Shown: positions 5,893-5,894 of the stretch, in pieces | How the letters are laid out: every line of letters begins with the position of its first letter | Position numbering within the stretch: the stretch's first letter is position 1 | Source of the DNA: Candidatus Zixiibacteriota bacterium | GTDB lineage: Bacteria; Zixibacteria; MSB-5A5; SM1-73 | Assembly (NCBI GenBank): GCA_029933635.1 | Contig: JAOZNS010000166.1 | Location: 1-5,894, forward strand | Direction: 5' to 3' | Length of the DNA stretch: 5,894 bases | Notes under the pieces: generated by a model | What the model was told of the DNA's origin: nothing | Databases searched by the model: none | Seen by the model: only the letters and a program-made list of their open reading frames with translations | Program-made: the position numbers and the translations under genes

Positions 5893-5894
5893 TC

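Larger units (their letters stand above)
5640..5894 (+). mobile_element. Left end of an ISNCY-like insertion sequence, interrupted or cut by window edge
   Basis: An 8-base motif, AATGTCAG, occurs at 5640-5647 and again at 5664-5671, just before a promoter, a strong ribosome binding site and a transposase-like N-terminus, the normal layout of an IS left end. The left boundary is estimated at about 5640-5642; a TGT start would fit. The right end and target duplication cannot be seen. The transposase reading frame stops resembling its family at about 5833, so the copy is probably truncated or interrupted. The IS family is inferred from the N-terminal helix-turn-helix only; IS481-type elements are an alternative. 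Confidence 0.6.

Overview
The window carries an ordinary block of bacterial chromosome genes, all on the + strand, followed by the broken left end of an insertion sequence. The source is a diderm (LPS-making) bacterium: the first two genes are the end of an OmpH/Skp-family periplasmic chaperone and lpxD, the lipid A acyltransferase. Base composition is moderately AT-rich. Nothing in the sequence fixes the phylum. The gene order (ompH-lpxD followed by thioredoxin, with no fabZ/lpxA) is not the proteobacterial arrangement, so a less-studied diderm lineage is my inference.

Layout. 1-282: C-terminal part of ompH. 334-1356: lpxD, with a GTG start. 1397-1723: trxA, with a WCGPC active site. 1735-2163: YccU-type CoA-binding protein. 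2198-2416: small zinc-ribbon protein whose tail resembles the Cys-rich C-terminus of B12-dependent ribonucleotide reductase. 2421-2453: a good candidate rho-independent terminator closing this first run. 2454-2769: a gap of about 316 bases with only short, doubtful open frames. 2770-3186: OsmC/YhfA-type thiol protein. 3211-5562: full-length comEC, the inner-membrane DNA channel. 5640-5894: left end of an ISNCY-like insertion sequence, with twin end repeats, a strong promoter, a hairpin covering the ribosome binding site, and the first ~43 codons of a transposase, which then breaks off beside a long inverted repeat at the window edge.

How the genes fit together. ompH and lpxD serve outer-membrane assembly. 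The next genes share a thiol/CoA/cysteine flavour (thioredoxin, CoA-binding protein, Cys4 zinc ribbon, then OsmC after the terminator), but a common pathway is only suggested. comEC stands functionally apart.

Most notable observations: (1) ComEC keeps a full-length C-terminal metallo-beta-lactamase-like domain in frame, but essentially all its metal-binding and catalytic motifs have been replaced, so it looks like a pseudo-nuclease. (2) The insertion sequence appears built so that its own promoter starts transcription just past the 5' arm of a hairpin hiding the ribosome binding site. Only read-through transcripts from comEC would then be translationally silenced.
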